DNA from: Orthonyx spaldingii
Taxonomy: Eukaryota > Chordata > Aves > Passeriformes > Orthonychidae
Assembly: GCA_013397795.1 (NCBI GenBank)
Contig: VZTJ01003576.1
Location: 430,635-494,634 of the forward strand
Direction of reading: 5' to 3'
DNA: 64,000 nt
The position numbers and the translations under genes are program-made. The notes under the pieces were generated by a model. That model was not told the origin of the DNA, searched no databases, and saw only the letters and a list, made by a program, of their open reading frames with translations. Shown here in pieces: positions 50,472-64,000 of this stretch; positions within the stretch are counted from its first letter, which is position 1; each line of letters opens with the position of its first letter.

Positions 50472-53400
50472 ACGGTTCAGCAGTCATTCCAGACACAAAC
50501 ACCTCCAACTAATACTCCAGATGTCAGGCCAGTAGTAGAACTGGTTGGGAATTTTCCATAGAAAACACTTTTCGGCTGAGACCACTTTATAATAAAAAAC
50601 AAATCATCAGGCATATCTACCAGATTTTGTTAAATTACTGATCAAAACTCACTTCAGAGTATTAAATACAAAAGTTACTGGAACAATGACCTGGGGGAAA
50701 AAAAAGCCCAGTACTTTAAAGAGAGTAAAGCATTGAACTTATGTTCTTTATTAAGAAAAAGACCCGTGTTCTCATTTATCTAGGATGGAAGATATCCTAT
50801 GATACTGTTTGGCCCCTGGGCTTGGGTTGGGACATTTTTTGCAGCTGCCAGAACTTCATGTTCTGGCTTTGACTGTTACAGTCAGTGGAGGACTCCCATG
50901 CTGAAGCTGAAATTTTCTGTTGTTATTATTGTACATTGACTCTTTATTCAGACAAAAAGCAAGCAATAATAACAATAGAAACACAACTCACCAGATAAAT
51001 AAACAATTAAATCTGTGGCGTATACAGGATTTCAGAAGGTTGATATTGTTGCATCTTTATGAAGGGAATAATGGACAAAAATCTAAAGTTAGAATTGTAG
51101 CATGTACAATGATGCTATATGTTTATATAGAGAGAGGCATAAAACCATATAATTTGAAATAATTCATGAATATTTAAAGAATTGGGCTAGGGAATCCAGG
51201 GTAGCTGAGTGCCAGAATTTTGTGTCTTCTAAGTCCTAAATATATGCTCTCTTCTTCCATTAGTATGTCTTCCTGTCATACAAAAATTAAAAATTCAGGT
51301 TTCCACTATACTACAAAAGTATTTTTTCTTATCTCTTGAGATGGAGAAGAGATGAAACACAAAAATTGAAAAAAGTAATGATATGAGACTATACAAACCT
51401 ACAAGGACTCACAGAAGATAAGCAGTAATACACTGAGAAACAAGCACAGACTATGCATAAAAATAGTGCTTGATTGGCTTCTATGCAGTAAACATGACCA
51501 GAAAATGCTAGGCTTGAATTGCTACCTCACTGGGTTAATAGGCAGAGGTGATCCCAGAGGCCTCAGAGGGAGATGCAGAGATGAAAATGTCGTGCCCTTT
51601 GAAGCTGTAGAGGTGGTTGCTACCTCAGTGTCTGTGTTTCCAGCTGCTGAGATGCTGTCAGGCAGCTGCTGCCCTGTGCTGCATTGCTACAGCATCTACC
51701 TCTCCCTTCAGTGACCTGAAGCAGGAGCTGTCAACACCTGCTTTGTGGTCTGCCTGCTTGAAAGTAAGGAAGCCTATGCTGTCTGGTGCTAGTGATGTTT
51801 ATTTACTGTTGTAATCTCAGTTGCATACATTGTTTTTTCTAAACTGGACAATATTGTTGTTTCAGAACTACCATTAAATCATCCTGTCTCTCTTCAAAGG
51901 GTCCCAACAGTTTAGTCACCTAATCTAAGTGGTTTACTTGATCTGGAGTCACAGTGTACCATAAATTGTAGCTTTTAGCTGTGAATAGGCAAATTTACCT
52001 CATCCTTTGGTTTGACCCTCCTCTAGAAGAAAGAGATGGTATTGTACCCTCAGCAGCCTTCCAGTGTGCAAAAGTAATACATCCTCCTGGATAATGCAGC
52101 TTAGGTGCCTGTGGGCTAGGTGACAGTGCAAACATAGCTCCTTCTTCTTTCATCCAAATGCAGTCTGGAGAAAAAGATTCAAGCAAGGCCCTCGTCCCAT
52201 CTACTCCTCCTCCCCTCTTCCTTGTCTGCTACTGCCTGAGTAGTTTTGAATAAGCTGCAACCAGAAATGCAAAAAGCAAAAAAAGTAGAGCTGAGCTGCC
52301 TGCACTGGTTTATATTGTATGACTTGCTTTACATGTTTAAAGGGCATAGTTTTCCTCTCCACAACCTATTAGTTCTCTTGTCCGTTTAATATAATTTTGC
52401 TGGGAGGATTATGCTCACTGGAGGAGAGATGCAATGCTTTTTCATGCTGCAAGGAAGAGCACCTCAGTCGTCCTTGTCTTTCCTGACCCTGGATCGCAAG
52501 CAGAGCCTTGCACTGAGTCCCAGAGGAGCTACCCATGGGTTGTCTCATGGAGATCAGTGTCTTTGTCAGCCCCACTGGGTAATCATGTAGAAATGTTAAC
52601 CTTTATGCAGATCTGGCTCGATACTCTGGCATCCACAGTTACAGCATTTTTAGAAGCAGCTGCCAACATCTGCTCTGCAAGTTGAAGAAGAAAAAGAAAG
52701 TGCATTTGTTAATGGCAGTTCACCACTTGACTTGCCCCATTCTCTCCAACGTGCACAGTTCAGAGAAGAAAAGTCAAAGTCTGCAGTTTTAAGCACTAGT
52801 TAAAAAACTCTATGGCATAACTGTTGTCATTATTCTGAGTTAAACAGTGAGTCATTACACTGTGCTATATTTGAGTGAACAGTCCAGATGGGGAGTGGAT
52901 CCTGGAGAATTATACATGGCCTTCTGTTTGAAGCTGACAAGTTCAGCAACATTGTTCAACAGTTTCAGAATAGTTCCCTAAGGAAGAATGCATTTCCTGT
53001 AATAAATAAATCCATAAACTAAATGTTTCATGGTATTTCAGCTTCCTTTCATGTGAGACATAGAGTATTTTGGAAAAAATGCCCATACTTCACAGGAATT
53101 TGCAACAGCCTTTTCTGTTCAAATACCTCCTTTAAATCTAAACTAGGGTAAAAGTAATACAATGCAAATAATTCTCTTCAGAGACTTTATATTGAATAGT
53201 CTGAACTTTTTTTTAGCAAAACAATCTCCATATTTATATTGGATTTTGGTTTTGCTTTAGTATTTTGAAAAGAGAGGAGAGGAGAGACAAAAACATTAGT
53301 TTTGAATGGAGGACAGAAACAAGCCACAAATAATCTGAGGATGTTCAGTCCTACCATGTGACCTATTTGATTGCATCAATAAAGAGAAAGGGGAAAGTGG

Positions 53401-53771
53401 TATAAACAAAAGTGGATTAGAATATACAGGTATTTCTCCACCTGGCAGAACTTGGAGAGGTCAAAGTGATAATTTTCCTGAAGAAAGACCTGATTTTTGT
53501 CTACCTTGGGAGCTTCATTCAAGGAAAAAGAATCAACCCTGAGAAGGAAGATGGGAAGAGATGTATGTCTGAGATCCCATTTTTCCCTCCTGCAAAATCT
53601 CCACACCATAAATCAAAAGGCCCTGGATAATTTCTTGCTGAGATATAGTTTTTCTGAAGTGAGCAAGATAATTCTGGACATTTATGTAAATATTATAATA
53701 CCAGTTTAAAGCTTTCACTGTTATTTTAATATCTAGAATTACAAAAGCTGATTAAAACAAAGTGTATCAGA

Positions 53772-54462
53772 AGTCATAGAGTTATAGAACAACCCTTTGA
53801 GTTTGGAAAGGATCTCAGACGATCAGCTGGTCCAACTTTTTGTGCCCACATGACATTATTGAGCACCCTTGTCCATTGTCCAATGGCAGCGTGAATACCA
53901 CGAATGATGGGGACTCCACCACATCCTAGGGAGGTTGTTCCAGTGATTGATTGTTCTCACTGTAAAAAATTTCTTTCTTGTGTTGAGACGAAACCTCTCC
54001 TGGTGCAAATTGTACCTGTCAACCCTTGTCATGTCCTTGTGTCCTCCGAGAGTCGCTGTCTTGTTTGAAGCTGCCCTTTAATTACTGGAATATTGTGATG
54101 AGTTTCCTCGCTTAGGTGTCTCTTCTGCAGGGAGAGAAGGCCTAAATCCTTCAGAATTCCCTCACAGGGCAGGTTCTCCAGCCCTGTCATCATCTTTGTG
54201 TTTTTCCTTTGGCCATTCCAGTTTATCTGTGCCTTTCCTGAACAGAGGGACCAGCACTGGGCACGGTGCTCCAGTGTGGCCTGACAAAGGCTGAGCAGAG
54301 TGGGATGATGATGGCTCCATGTCTGCCAGCGATGCCCCTGCAGATGCAGCCCAGGATCCAGTGTGCCTTTGTTGCTGCAGCAGTGCCCTGCTGACCCTGC
54401 CAGCTTGTCCATCAGCACCCCCAGATCCCTTTCAGCAAGGCTGCTTCCCAGCCACACGGAGC
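53772..54462 (-). mobile_element. CR1 LINE, 5'-truncated copy (~690 bp)
   Basis: This inverted CR1 runs from tcatagagttatagaaca (3' end) through gaatgatggggactccacc to the ORF2 C-terminus. The minus strand gives SSLAERDLGVLMDKLAGSAG, the usual CR1 ORF2 region, broken later by frameshifts. Its 3' UTR differs from the copies at 18.6 and 39.5 kb, so it is a different subfamily. Confidence 0.92.
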
Positions 54463-56292
54463 CAGACTTTACTGAGCTCTTCAGTTATTCTGGCCCAGGT
54501 AATGTGATGATATATTTATATTGTTAAAATTTGATGTTCTTCTGGGAGACATAACATGTTCTTTACAACAGTGTGTATTTTCACTTTTCTGTAGAAGTAG
54601 TGACACCTCTTACAAAAATTTTAATGGAAAGTGAGTAATTAAATCCCTATGTGCCTTTCTGAAAATTTAACTTTTCTAACATCTCTCTGTAGAATACCTG
54701 TTTTTCTTTCTGTGACAGCTTACTTTATAGTAGGTCCATTTATGCTGCATTTTAAAAAATGGATGAAAAAAATTAGTAAAAGCCTTTACCAGAAGAAAAA
54801 GAATCCTAAAAATAGGGAGATTTTTTTAACTGCCATATAGTTCTTTGGGAAAGGGATTAACTGCTGTTGTTGCTGCTGTACTACTGTCATTTCTGCATAG
54901 TGGCGCCCACTCTGTAGCCACATCAACACTTTGCAGAATTAGTTATTGTTTCCTTTGGGAGCATCAATATGATTTACTTAAAAGAAGCAGACTGTTACAA
55001 AGCCTTAACTTGAAGAAGTCTTTTCTTTTTCTTCACCGATCTCTGTCAGTGACAACAATATATAATAGGAAATGACACATATATTTCCCTAATATTCCAA
55101 TAAGTGTTTCTGTGGATTTTTTTAAATAAATGCTGTGATCTCAAGGTGTTATGATAGTCAGAAAATAATTGAGCTTTGTGGTCTGCAAATCAGGTATCTG
55201 GGGGGCATCTCAAGTAGGAAATGAGAATGAAAACCACTACACACTCCAAACTTTAAAATAGATAGCATACACAAAAAGTTGTATTTATAGTCCCTGGTTA
55301 TAGGACTTTGATCTTTTATTTATCTCTGATTTCTGTGTGCATTTGTGTATGTTTTTTTCTCTCCCAGTTTACAGACCTGGTGGTATAGGCCATCTTCACT
55401 GTTCGGTTACTGCACCTTCCTTATAATGTTTTGAAAACGTGATCATCTCTCAGCACACTGGTTGCTTGAACTTAGAGAACAGCTTCATTATTCGGATGTC
55501 TTTTTGACAAAAATGCCTATTTATGTAATCAAATACAATCCAGGGTTTATAGATAATTTCAAACCTGGTTAGCTGACTATATATATGTACATGTAAATGG
55601 TTTGGAAGCTGAAGTCACGTCCTTTTACTTGAGTAGAAAATCTTCTGCTAAAGCTACCTTAGTTCAGACTTGGATTTTCTGAGGTGAAACTGTCATTTCT
55701 GACCATCAGTTTATAGATACTGAAAGGGATATATATAGAAAGACTGAACAATTTCTTCTCTATATTGCAAGTCTATTTGTCTTCAAGAATTTGCTCAGGG
55801 TGGTTATTCTTAGCTTATATTCACCAAGGCAACATGAAAATTAGTGACCCCTTTCCTATATAAACTCTAAAACACTAATTTAATTTCAATACATGCTAAT
55901 TTTAGCACGGGCAAGGTATTTTTATAGGATGAAGACAGTTTCATTATTTCCAAAATATCAGTCTCCTTTTCACTGTGAACAATAAGTTTTTCAAAGGTAA
56001 AAATTAAAGATGACATGGAGTTCAAACTTAGGGATTTTATTTCTGAATGTGTTTATCACAAAACTACACATCTCTTAGGAAGCTATTTGATGTTCAAATT
56101 TGCAGTCTCACTTTTCTTAAACTTCAGTGAGAACAAAGCATAATTACATTCTGTTTGGCAATCCCTGGAACTTTTTCTCTATCATAACACGGAAAAAATC
56201 TTCACAGGCTTCAGTGAGTCCTTCATTTAACCCCATTTGTCCCCAGGGTACCATCTGTTGCATACTGGACTTTCTTTTATGTCTGCTTCTAA

Positions 56293-56356
56293 GGCCACAG
56301 TACTGGACTAGATGGTCTTTTGGTCTGATTCAGTACAGTTGTTCTTACATTCTTAT
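56293..56356 (+). mobile_element. Ancient CR1/L3-type LINE 3' end
   Basis: The segment ctggactagatggtctttt, ggtctgattcagtac and gttcttacattctta resembles the 3' end of old CR1 lineages common in turtles and crocodilians, not the usual bird ATTCTATG tail. It is short and diverged. Confidence 0.65.
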
Positions 56357-56529
56357 CTAATTTATTGCCTGTTCCTAGTCACAGATTTCTGCAGCTAAAC
56401 TCCTTTTTTTCTGAAGGAATGACATATTTAATAGCTAGGATAGCTCATTTAACAAAAGCAACAAAAATTCTGTCTGCTATGACTGAGATCATGGTACCTA
56501 TTTCAGTGTGGTTACCCTACAGATTTTTA

Positions 56530-56645
56530 TAGAATAGAATCATAGAATTTTGGAATCGTTTAGGTTGGGAAAGAACTTTAAGATCATCAAGTCCAACCAT
56601 TAACCCAGCACTGCCAAGTCCACCACTAAACCGTGTCCTCATGGT
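56530..56645 (-). mobile_element. CR1 LINE 3'-end fragment
   Basis: It begins with agaatcatagaattttgga and continues gttgggaaagaactttaaga, tccaaccattaacccagcac and gccaagtccaccactaaacc, a well-known avian CR1 3' end read in reverse. It lies about 170 bp from the older CR1 end at 56.3 kb. Confidence 0.93.
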
Positions 56646-59260
56646 TTGTTTATACACTGCCATTTCCTCCTCAACAGACTCATAGGAAGCTTATGAAATT
56701 GCTAGTCATAAACATATTGAGGACACTATAACATCCTTCTTCTGTTCTCAGAGCTTTCATTATTTTTGATCATCTGCCAAAGAATTTTAAGCCTTTTTGT
56801 TTTTCATGAGCTCTTCCTTGATGTTTGCCATTTGTTGTGTTGTGTGTATTGGTTACCTAAATTATGTGATGTTCTTGCTCTCTGGACAGAAGAAAAGCTT
56901 TTGAGGCATGAGAATGAACGGCAAATAGCTAAATAATAAAGCCTGCTCTTGTTCACGCACTAAGGCTATTGTTTACAGGAGATGAGATTAATTTTGCCAA
57001 GATCTGCTCCCTCGTGAACACGTTGAGTAAGTTTTTTGGTCTGATTGTTGATGACTAAAAAGAAATGAGCAGCCATTCAGAATCAAAGTGATTGTTTGCA
57101 AATGTACCTTTTGCAGAACGGAGAAAGGCTGTTCTCATAGTAGAACTGTCTCTCCAGTTATGCCTTCACAAACTTAGGGAGTCACACTCTACAAACTGCA
57201 ATCTGTAAGACAGTTCAGAGCTTCCAGTCTGGTTTTCAGTGAGGCTAAGCATTGCATCCTGAATAGTGGTGGCTCCACTTCCCTTCACTTAGAAGTGTGA
57301 GTTAGGTGTATGTCATGCTTGTTGCTGGTTTTGACAGTTATGTAAGAAGAGCAACCTGAGGTTTCTTTTTTTATTTTTTAATGGTGAAATATTTTGCTCG
57401 TGTTGAACAAGCTTTACTGTAAAATGCATTAGTTTTAATGGTTTTTAAATAGATTAGGATGGCATTTCTGGTAAGAAAAAAGTTATTAAGAGCAGCCACT
57501 GTTTAAGGGGAATGAGGAAAACCAAGCTAAGCCTCTATGGCTTCCATTAGAAAAAGGTGAACATCCCACACTGTATGAGGGAGTACCATTAAGCACCAAA
57601 TAGGATAAAGGCTGTTCTTGAGCCTGTCTTTGTTTGGTCATTTCAGACTTTTTTCTCAGAAAAGATGTTTAAACAATGCAATGTGTACAAAACTGAATGT
57701 TTTTCTTGCTAACCCAACAGCACGAATCATCATTGCACAACCCACCTAACACTAATATTAAAATAAAATCTAAGCTTTAAACAATGTTTTGCAAGAAGAA
57801 TCAAAAAGTTTTTTCAAGAAATTGGAAAGTGAGAAATAGATACATGTTTTAGAATCTCATGTGTGTTTAGCAGGCATCTGAACTCCAAAAAAGTACATTA
57901 TAAATGCCTCTGTTTGGAGCTATGACCAAATTGTTCCAGATGACTGCTTTTAGTTTGGTCTTCTGAAGACCAGAAAGCAATATCGAACCCTGATGGCTTC
58001 CTGAAAGTTCTTCTGCATGTACATTCCCTCTGTCCTCCACAAAAATGGAAAAAGAGCAAAGAGCCAATAGGAAAAACACCCCTGAACAGCACATCTGCAT
58101 GCATAAGAACTGCATAGGAGGTTTACTGGCTGTAGAAAGCACTGAAATGTTTGGAAATTTCTGAGAAGTCTGTGATACCAGTTTTTCTGTTGCTTGTTTT
58201 CCAAGAACACCAGCAAAGAGCAAGTCTGTAACTGGAATTGTGGCTTCCTCAGTAGGATGTGAGTCTATGCATATGTGAATATGGGGGGTAGGGGAGTTGC
58301 CATCTATGTAGAGCATTCATTTGAATTCACTCTGCAAATATTTCCTAATGTGTCTTAGATTGTAATGACAATGCTTTGAATTATCCAGATGCAACTGCTT
58401 CCAGAGCATATTGGCAATTTAGTTGGACAAGGTTCCAAAATGACAGTGTGACTTGTGTTCTCTCATTAGTTTGGATTAACAGAAGTTGATACCTTAATAG
58501 CCCAATACTATTAGAGGAATTATAGTTTCCCCATGGATACTGTGACACGTCTGGAATTCTTACTGGTGCATGAAAACAGATGTGCATCTTTTTCTTTTCC
58601 TGCCATGTTTCACTCTAGGCTCAGCATACCAAAGCTTAACTGTCACTGGTCCCCTTGCTCCACACTCCTCTCCCACTCCTTTCATCTTCTCTTGAATTTT
58701 GCTTTTATGTAATTTTCTATAAATGAGATTCTCTTTTACTCCATATGGTTATGCACAGGCATATTGGTTATGGTCTTTAGGATTTGGTAGCTACAGCATT
58801 TAAGGTCAATGTGGCCTAGTATGGATAAACATGTATTGTTGTCCTTCCCATGAATGCCTTGAAGGAGGCCTGTGTTTTATCTTGTGTCACACCCTTAACT
58901 GCTACAGCTCCCCCTTCCCTTCCCAATTGCTGTTCTCCTTAAACCCAGGCATGCTAAGCATCCTGCAGCATACTGTCCACTCACCAGCTTTCATTGCCCT
59001 CTGCTGTCCTACGCTGCCTTTGACCCAAATCCTTTTCCAGGCATCTTTGGAGTCAGTGAGAGTTGACTGACAAGGTTTGAACAGTGCTCTGTGTGTAATC
59101 CAGATCTGCCGCAGCATGCTGTCAGCTGTGGGTGTCAGCACAGGGCTACATGGGTGGAAAAGCAGTGAGCTAAATCATGTGCTTTGATGCTACCTTCTGT
59201 TTTAAACTCTCTAGGACTGCACTGAGGTGACGTCAAAAGCAACGTGACCTCCACAGAACT

Positions 59261-59290
59261 GGCACATTTTCAAATGGCACATTTTCAAAA
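59261..59290. repeat. 15-bp tandem duplication
   Basis: ggcacattttcaaa occurs twice with a period of 15. Confidence 0.8.
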
Positions 59291-62124
59291 CCGTTGCTTT
59301 TAGAAATCATTTTTTTGGGGAAGGTTTCGAGATGTCTCCAGGCTGAGCAGAACTGATTCCATTCTTATGAAAAATACTTAAAAATTCATTGGATGCTAAT
59401 TGTGTAATGAATTCCTTCATTTAAATAAAGTCGAGGATATGTGGAGGGAAAAAGGGACTCGTACTGTGGAGACAGAGGTCAGGTTTATAATCACCTTGTA
59501 CTTACAGCCAGGAGGGCAGACCAAGGAAAGAGGAGCTGCAGTCAAGTCAGCTGCCATTAATTAGTGCCTGAAGGTTACAACAAAGCCTCCCTTCAGGTCA
59601 GTTGGAGGAATGCACTCACAGCATAGCTTTGAAAAATCTGCTGCAAAGAAAGATGACCAGAAATATGCTGGAACTAAGGGAGAGGCAAATATCAGAGTTA
59701 CCTGTTCAGGTTTGTGCCAGTTAGTCCAAGCAGCCATAACAATCTAGTGAGGGCATCACAGAACATGGAACTCAGCAGAAAGATGATATATTTTTACCTC
59801 AGAAGACTCAGAGTCTGAGCTGGTTGGAAGCAAGGAAGGCTGGAGAGCTATTACTCTTCATTTGTCTTGTTCTGACAATGTTTTGTGGGTGTTGACCACT
59901 GCCATGGTTTGTGTCAGGACAGTCCTCCTGTGGCTCCTTGGGCTGACCCAGCAGCAGTGCTGTGTTTCTATGTTGGGTCGGATCTGAACAAACTTATCTT
60001 AATGCAGCTTGGAGTCTGTATGCATCACTGAAATGTACAGTGCAGGTAATGGATTTAAAGGTATTTCAAATTCAAAAATAGCCTTTCTTAGTGTGGCAGA
60101 AATTAGAGATACAAAGTACTTAGATTTGCTTGGCAACATTTCCTCATGATTACTGTGAAAGTGTACTTCCTTGTTAGCAGGTTCTTCACACATAAACATA
60201 ATTTGTAAAAACATCTGCATGCCTGTTGAGATACACTGTTCTATGATTTAGACATTAATAAAATGTGCACTTTAAAGGAGAAAATCTGCTTCTCTTTGCT
60301 CAAATTTGCATATTAAGTTCAGCTGCATGAATTTGGATGGTTGCTACTTTGAAGAAAGCTCCTATTTATTTTTATAGAAAATAAATAATTTATTTCAGAG
60401 AAAAGGAAGAGAGTTTTCATTGCTATTCCCACAATTCTACAATAGGGAATCGTATCTGTGGAACATGTAGTCTGAACATTATTCATCTTTCCCATGGGGA
60501 TTACTAGAAGTAAATTAGGATTCTCTGAATTTGCTTACAAACCAAGATGAATTTCTAAGTAACACCAAATGAAGAAAAATGGTGGTGATTTGTCAGACAC
60601 AGTCTACTGTAGTATTTGCTTTATAATGAGCTTTGAGACACACCATAATGCAGTCTTTTGTTGCACGTATCTTTTGTACACACACTGCCTACCTTTTATG
60701 AAGTAATTGGAATTTAATGTGCTACAGCTTTGGAGTGTATGAAGACAAACCCTTAATGTGGGAAGCTTCTGGGATTAAAACACTTCTGCAGTAAGAAATC
60801 TTAAATATGTTTTGACTAATTTCATTCAAGGATCATCTATAGCATATTTATGTAAGTGAATATCTTAATCTTATGAGCCTTACCATGCTAATTAAATATA
60901 GCTTTGTTTTCATTTTACATTTCAGTCCTGAATATTTCTAATAGAGCCATAACTTTTTTTACTTGGTAATGTATTTATTGTTATAGAATGTCAGTCACTG
61001 AGTAGAATTTTAGCAACTAAAATTTTAAATTCATGATCACAGGTTTGAAAGGCCAAGGTAGCATAGTTAGTTTTGCTCTGTTGCCCCTATCACTCATGGC
61101 AAAATAAGTGTGCCAGCTTTTCAAGTAGATCAGTGCAACAGAAAAGGATTGGCGGATTGATGGAGTTTGTGCTGAGGCCTTTGCATCTATACTTAATGTG
61201 TTTTAAGATTTCTACTTGGACTGATTTTGTTCCTCATACTAAATGCCTCTACCATACTAAATACCTCCACAGATCTGAAAGACCAGATGTTGATTTATAT
61301 CCTCATATGCCCATAAGAGTTTGTCTTGACTTTGGTGTACATCTTGAAAAGAGCTACTGCTTTAATTTCCTCTAACAGAACTCTAGTTCATGCAGACCAA
61401 ACCATTTTGTAAAGTGAAGCAATGTGGAGTAAATTAGGGACAATTGGGGCATGTACTTCAAAACCATGTAGAATGTAGCTATGTTGTACTTTGGAGGTTG
61501 CTGCTCTTTAGTGAGGTGATTCTTTCATGCTCATGGAAGCTGAATGTACAACTGCCAAAGTATTTCCTGTGAAAGGCTTTATTTTGATAGTTATCCACAG
61601 GATGCTTAGCTGTGATCATCTGTGATGAGGAGTAGACTAATGCCAAAAAAGCATGACTAGGTATGATTGCAGTGTATTAGCAGAACTGACAGTCCATTGC
61701 AAAAGGATGACTGTCTACAAACTTACATTTTCTGTCAAGCTTACACTGTTTTGCTCGTGGTATGTGCTTGATACTGCAAAGTATGTTGTTGACATAGATC
61801 ATCATGTGATTATTACAAAAAAGAAGTTAAAAATCTGAGTTTATAGTGTAAGTAAAATTGGTTCAATATAGTTGCAGTGCTCTTCATTTTTTAGTTTTAT
61901 TGAAATTCTAAAGACAATGTGAACCAAGGTACACTTAATTTAGAACTGAAATTCAAAATTCTGCTTCTTTAAGTGGTTTCAGCACATTAAAAAGTAATTC
62001 TCCCACTCCATCTGTTCTTAAGGATGACAGGAAAACAGATTTTGAGGCAGTCATTTGAAACCCTCAAATGTAACACCACTTTTTAATCAGTTGTCCTTCA
62101 ATGTAGTATGATGTTAGAGTTAAA

Positions 62125-62500
62125 AAAGACACACATATGTTAATGCATCCTGTCCATCTTCCTGTCGACTTCCTCACAATGTGTTTTCAAGTGTTTCACT
62201 AGTGCCATAATGAAATGATGTAACTTTGCACACTTAGCTCAGGAGCCTGTCACTATCATTACAGTACAGCCTATTAAGGCCTAGGTAAACTGGATATTCA
62301 CCTGTGTTCTTCATTTAAATAGTATTATTTCTAGTTGTGTCCCCATATGTCCCTCTTTGATATTAATGTCTTGCACATACTTGTAGATGGTTATCATGCT
62401 TCACCTATTGAGTAATAATTAGCCAAGCTCTGAATATTTACAGACTTTTAGTTTCCCTCTAATTAAATCCTTTCTGAAGAGATTCTTGGTCTTCTCAGAA
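62125..62500 (-). repeat. Possible ancient CR1/L3-like fragment
   Basis: The pieces gcatcctgtccatcttcctg, cacatacttgtagatggtta and tttcctctaattaaatcctt resemble, in order, a heavily decayed inverted CR1/L3 element. The match is weak and made by eye only. Confidence 0.3.
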
Positions 62501-64000
62501 ATCACACCTGTTGCCAATATCTAGGTTTTTACTTAACAAGCTTGGTGAGGTTGACTAGAATTCTGTAGGAAGGAACTACAGGTGTCAGATGATGTTCATA
62601 ACCCCAGATTAATTTTTTCATGTGACCAGATGCCATGCTATCTCATTTTGGTACATTTTGGTCTTCACTCAAAATTTCCCAGTTTTGTCTCTTGAATTAT
62701 GTATTTTTGGTTCAGAGTATGTATCTAAATGTATTCAGTTTGCCTGATCCATTGACTTCCATTTTGTGTTGCTTATTGCAGATCATTAACAAATACAGTA
62801 AATAAAAATAAGTTATACTGAATTTTATTTGTTACACACAAATATGAATGAGATTTAATCTATTTTATTTCATTTATCCACAAATTTCAACTCAAGTTAA
62901 ATACAAATAAAAATTACCAAATTGTCATAATTTAATCTTCTCACTGATCTTCCTCTCAGAGACACACTGATCAAGAACAAAGCACCAGAAAATAAAGGGA
63001 TTTTTTTCATGCAAACACATCTTGCATGCATTTGGGAGGAAAGGAGTAAAGAATGGGACTAAGAGATAAAGGACTTGTCAACAAACGTTGCACCAGGACA
63101 GATTCTTTACCCACTTCTTGGCTGAAGAATTTGACCGGAGAAGTTTCAAATAAAACATAATCAGACAGGAGCAAGAGCAGGAAAGAAGCAAGCAATAAGA
63201 ATGCTGGATAAGCAATATTCAGGGCTGAGCATCTGTGCCCCTCAGCAGCAAAAGCACCCAGTTAGTGTCATTAAAGGTTGGCTGGGCAGCAGTGACAAAC
63301 AAGGAAATTATAGATATGCCATACTATCAATTTCTACTGCCTCCCAAACTAGGTTAGTGTTTAATTTTCAAAAGAACATGCAAGGCTAATTGAGATTTGA
63401 AGTCTCTGGCTGTCTTTTTTGGTCTTTCTCACTCACACAAATAATAGCATAAGTGCACTTTAATTTTTGTCTATATGTTTGTAGATTATAGAAATATAAA
63501 TTATTTGATAAAAGCTGGTGAAGATGGGCAAAGATAATCTTTACTAAGTGTATTAATATGTTTGAATTTTTGCAATTGCATGACCTACATAAAAAGAATA
63601 TATGTATTAAGATTGCTATTTTTTACAGAATTTACAAGCCAAAAACAACTGTATGTGTTGCCGTGCTTTGTTCTTTGTCAGCATGTCTCGGAGAGAGGGA
63701 TGAGTGTAAGACAGTGGGAGAGATCACTGAATGAAATTAAGGAGAGTCATTAGACTGAACATTGAAATCTTTCTTTCCCACAAGTGATTCACCTTAATCT
63801 GAGAGCAATTTGTGTCTGTTTGGATTTCTTATATTCTTGACATCATCAGGCCTTCATTTGTTAATTTTTTGAAAATAAGATCAGAATCCTTCTAGTCATG
63901 AAAACACCATAACATTCAAATTTATCCTGAATCATCTTCTTAAAATCCTGGTGCTGTTAATAATTTTCTCTGAAGCAATTTAAACAAATGGTGAAGTTGT

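Larger units (their letters stand above)
42776..64000 (+). other. GUCY1A2: GUCY1A2 intron downstream of exon B (partial, extends beyond window)
   Basis: This intron follows the donor AAG|gtaact. Reading through to the end I did not find the next catalytic exon (MRIG...GNNVTL block), so the intron is at least 21 kb. CR1 fragments near 44.4, 53.8, 56.3 and 56.5 kb, a solo LTR at 49.8-50.5 kb and a possible old LINE near 62.1-62.5 kb are the only contents I can name. The stretches 42776-44400, 44600-49800, 50480-53770, 54470-56280 and 56650-62100 hold nothing I recognise. Confidence 0.85.

Overview
This window is vertebrate, almost certainly avian, nuclear DNA. It is AT-rich and mostly non-coding. 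It carries many CR1 LINE fragments, including one 3' end with the diagnostic ATTCTATG-type tail, plus two ERV solo LTRs. The only protein-coding gene I can support is on the + strand: two internal exons of the soluble (nitric-oxide-sensitive) guanylate cyclase alpha-2 subunit, GUCY1A2. I found no bacterial genes, tRNA, rRNA or CRISPR array.

Layout: 1-24256 is the upstream intron. It holds two short tandem duplications near 3.3 and 3.9 kb, an ERV solo LTR at 7740-8400, a 71-bp (ATT)n array near 11.8 kb, an LTR-like repeat fragment near 12.8 kb, CR1 pieces at 2.3, 15.6, 16.0 and 18.6-19.2 kb, and a GC-rich block at 16.1-16.5 kb. Exon A (24257-24742) encodes the end of the PAS-like region, the signalling coiled coil and the first part of the cyclase domain. 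An intron of 17,889 bp follows, with an ancient repeat at 27.6 kb and CR1 copies at 35.4 and 39.5 kb. Exon B (42632-42775) continues the cyclase domain. From 42776 to the end is the next intron, with CR1 copies at 44.4, 53.8, 56.3 and 56.5 kb and a second solo LTR at 49809-50471.

Both exons are phase 0 at both ends and join in frame across the aspartate-containing metal site of the catalytic domain. The 5' exons and the last catalytic exons must lie outside the window. The product would pair with the beta-1 subunit (GUCY1B1) to form the heterodimer that makes cGMP from GTP in response to NO.

The most notable structural point is that two solo LTRs about 96% identical, in the same orientation and each with its own 5-bp target duplication, flank both catalytic exons. 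Recombination between them would remove exactly these two exons. I found no convincing sign of a new biological system; the rest looks like ordinary bird intron.
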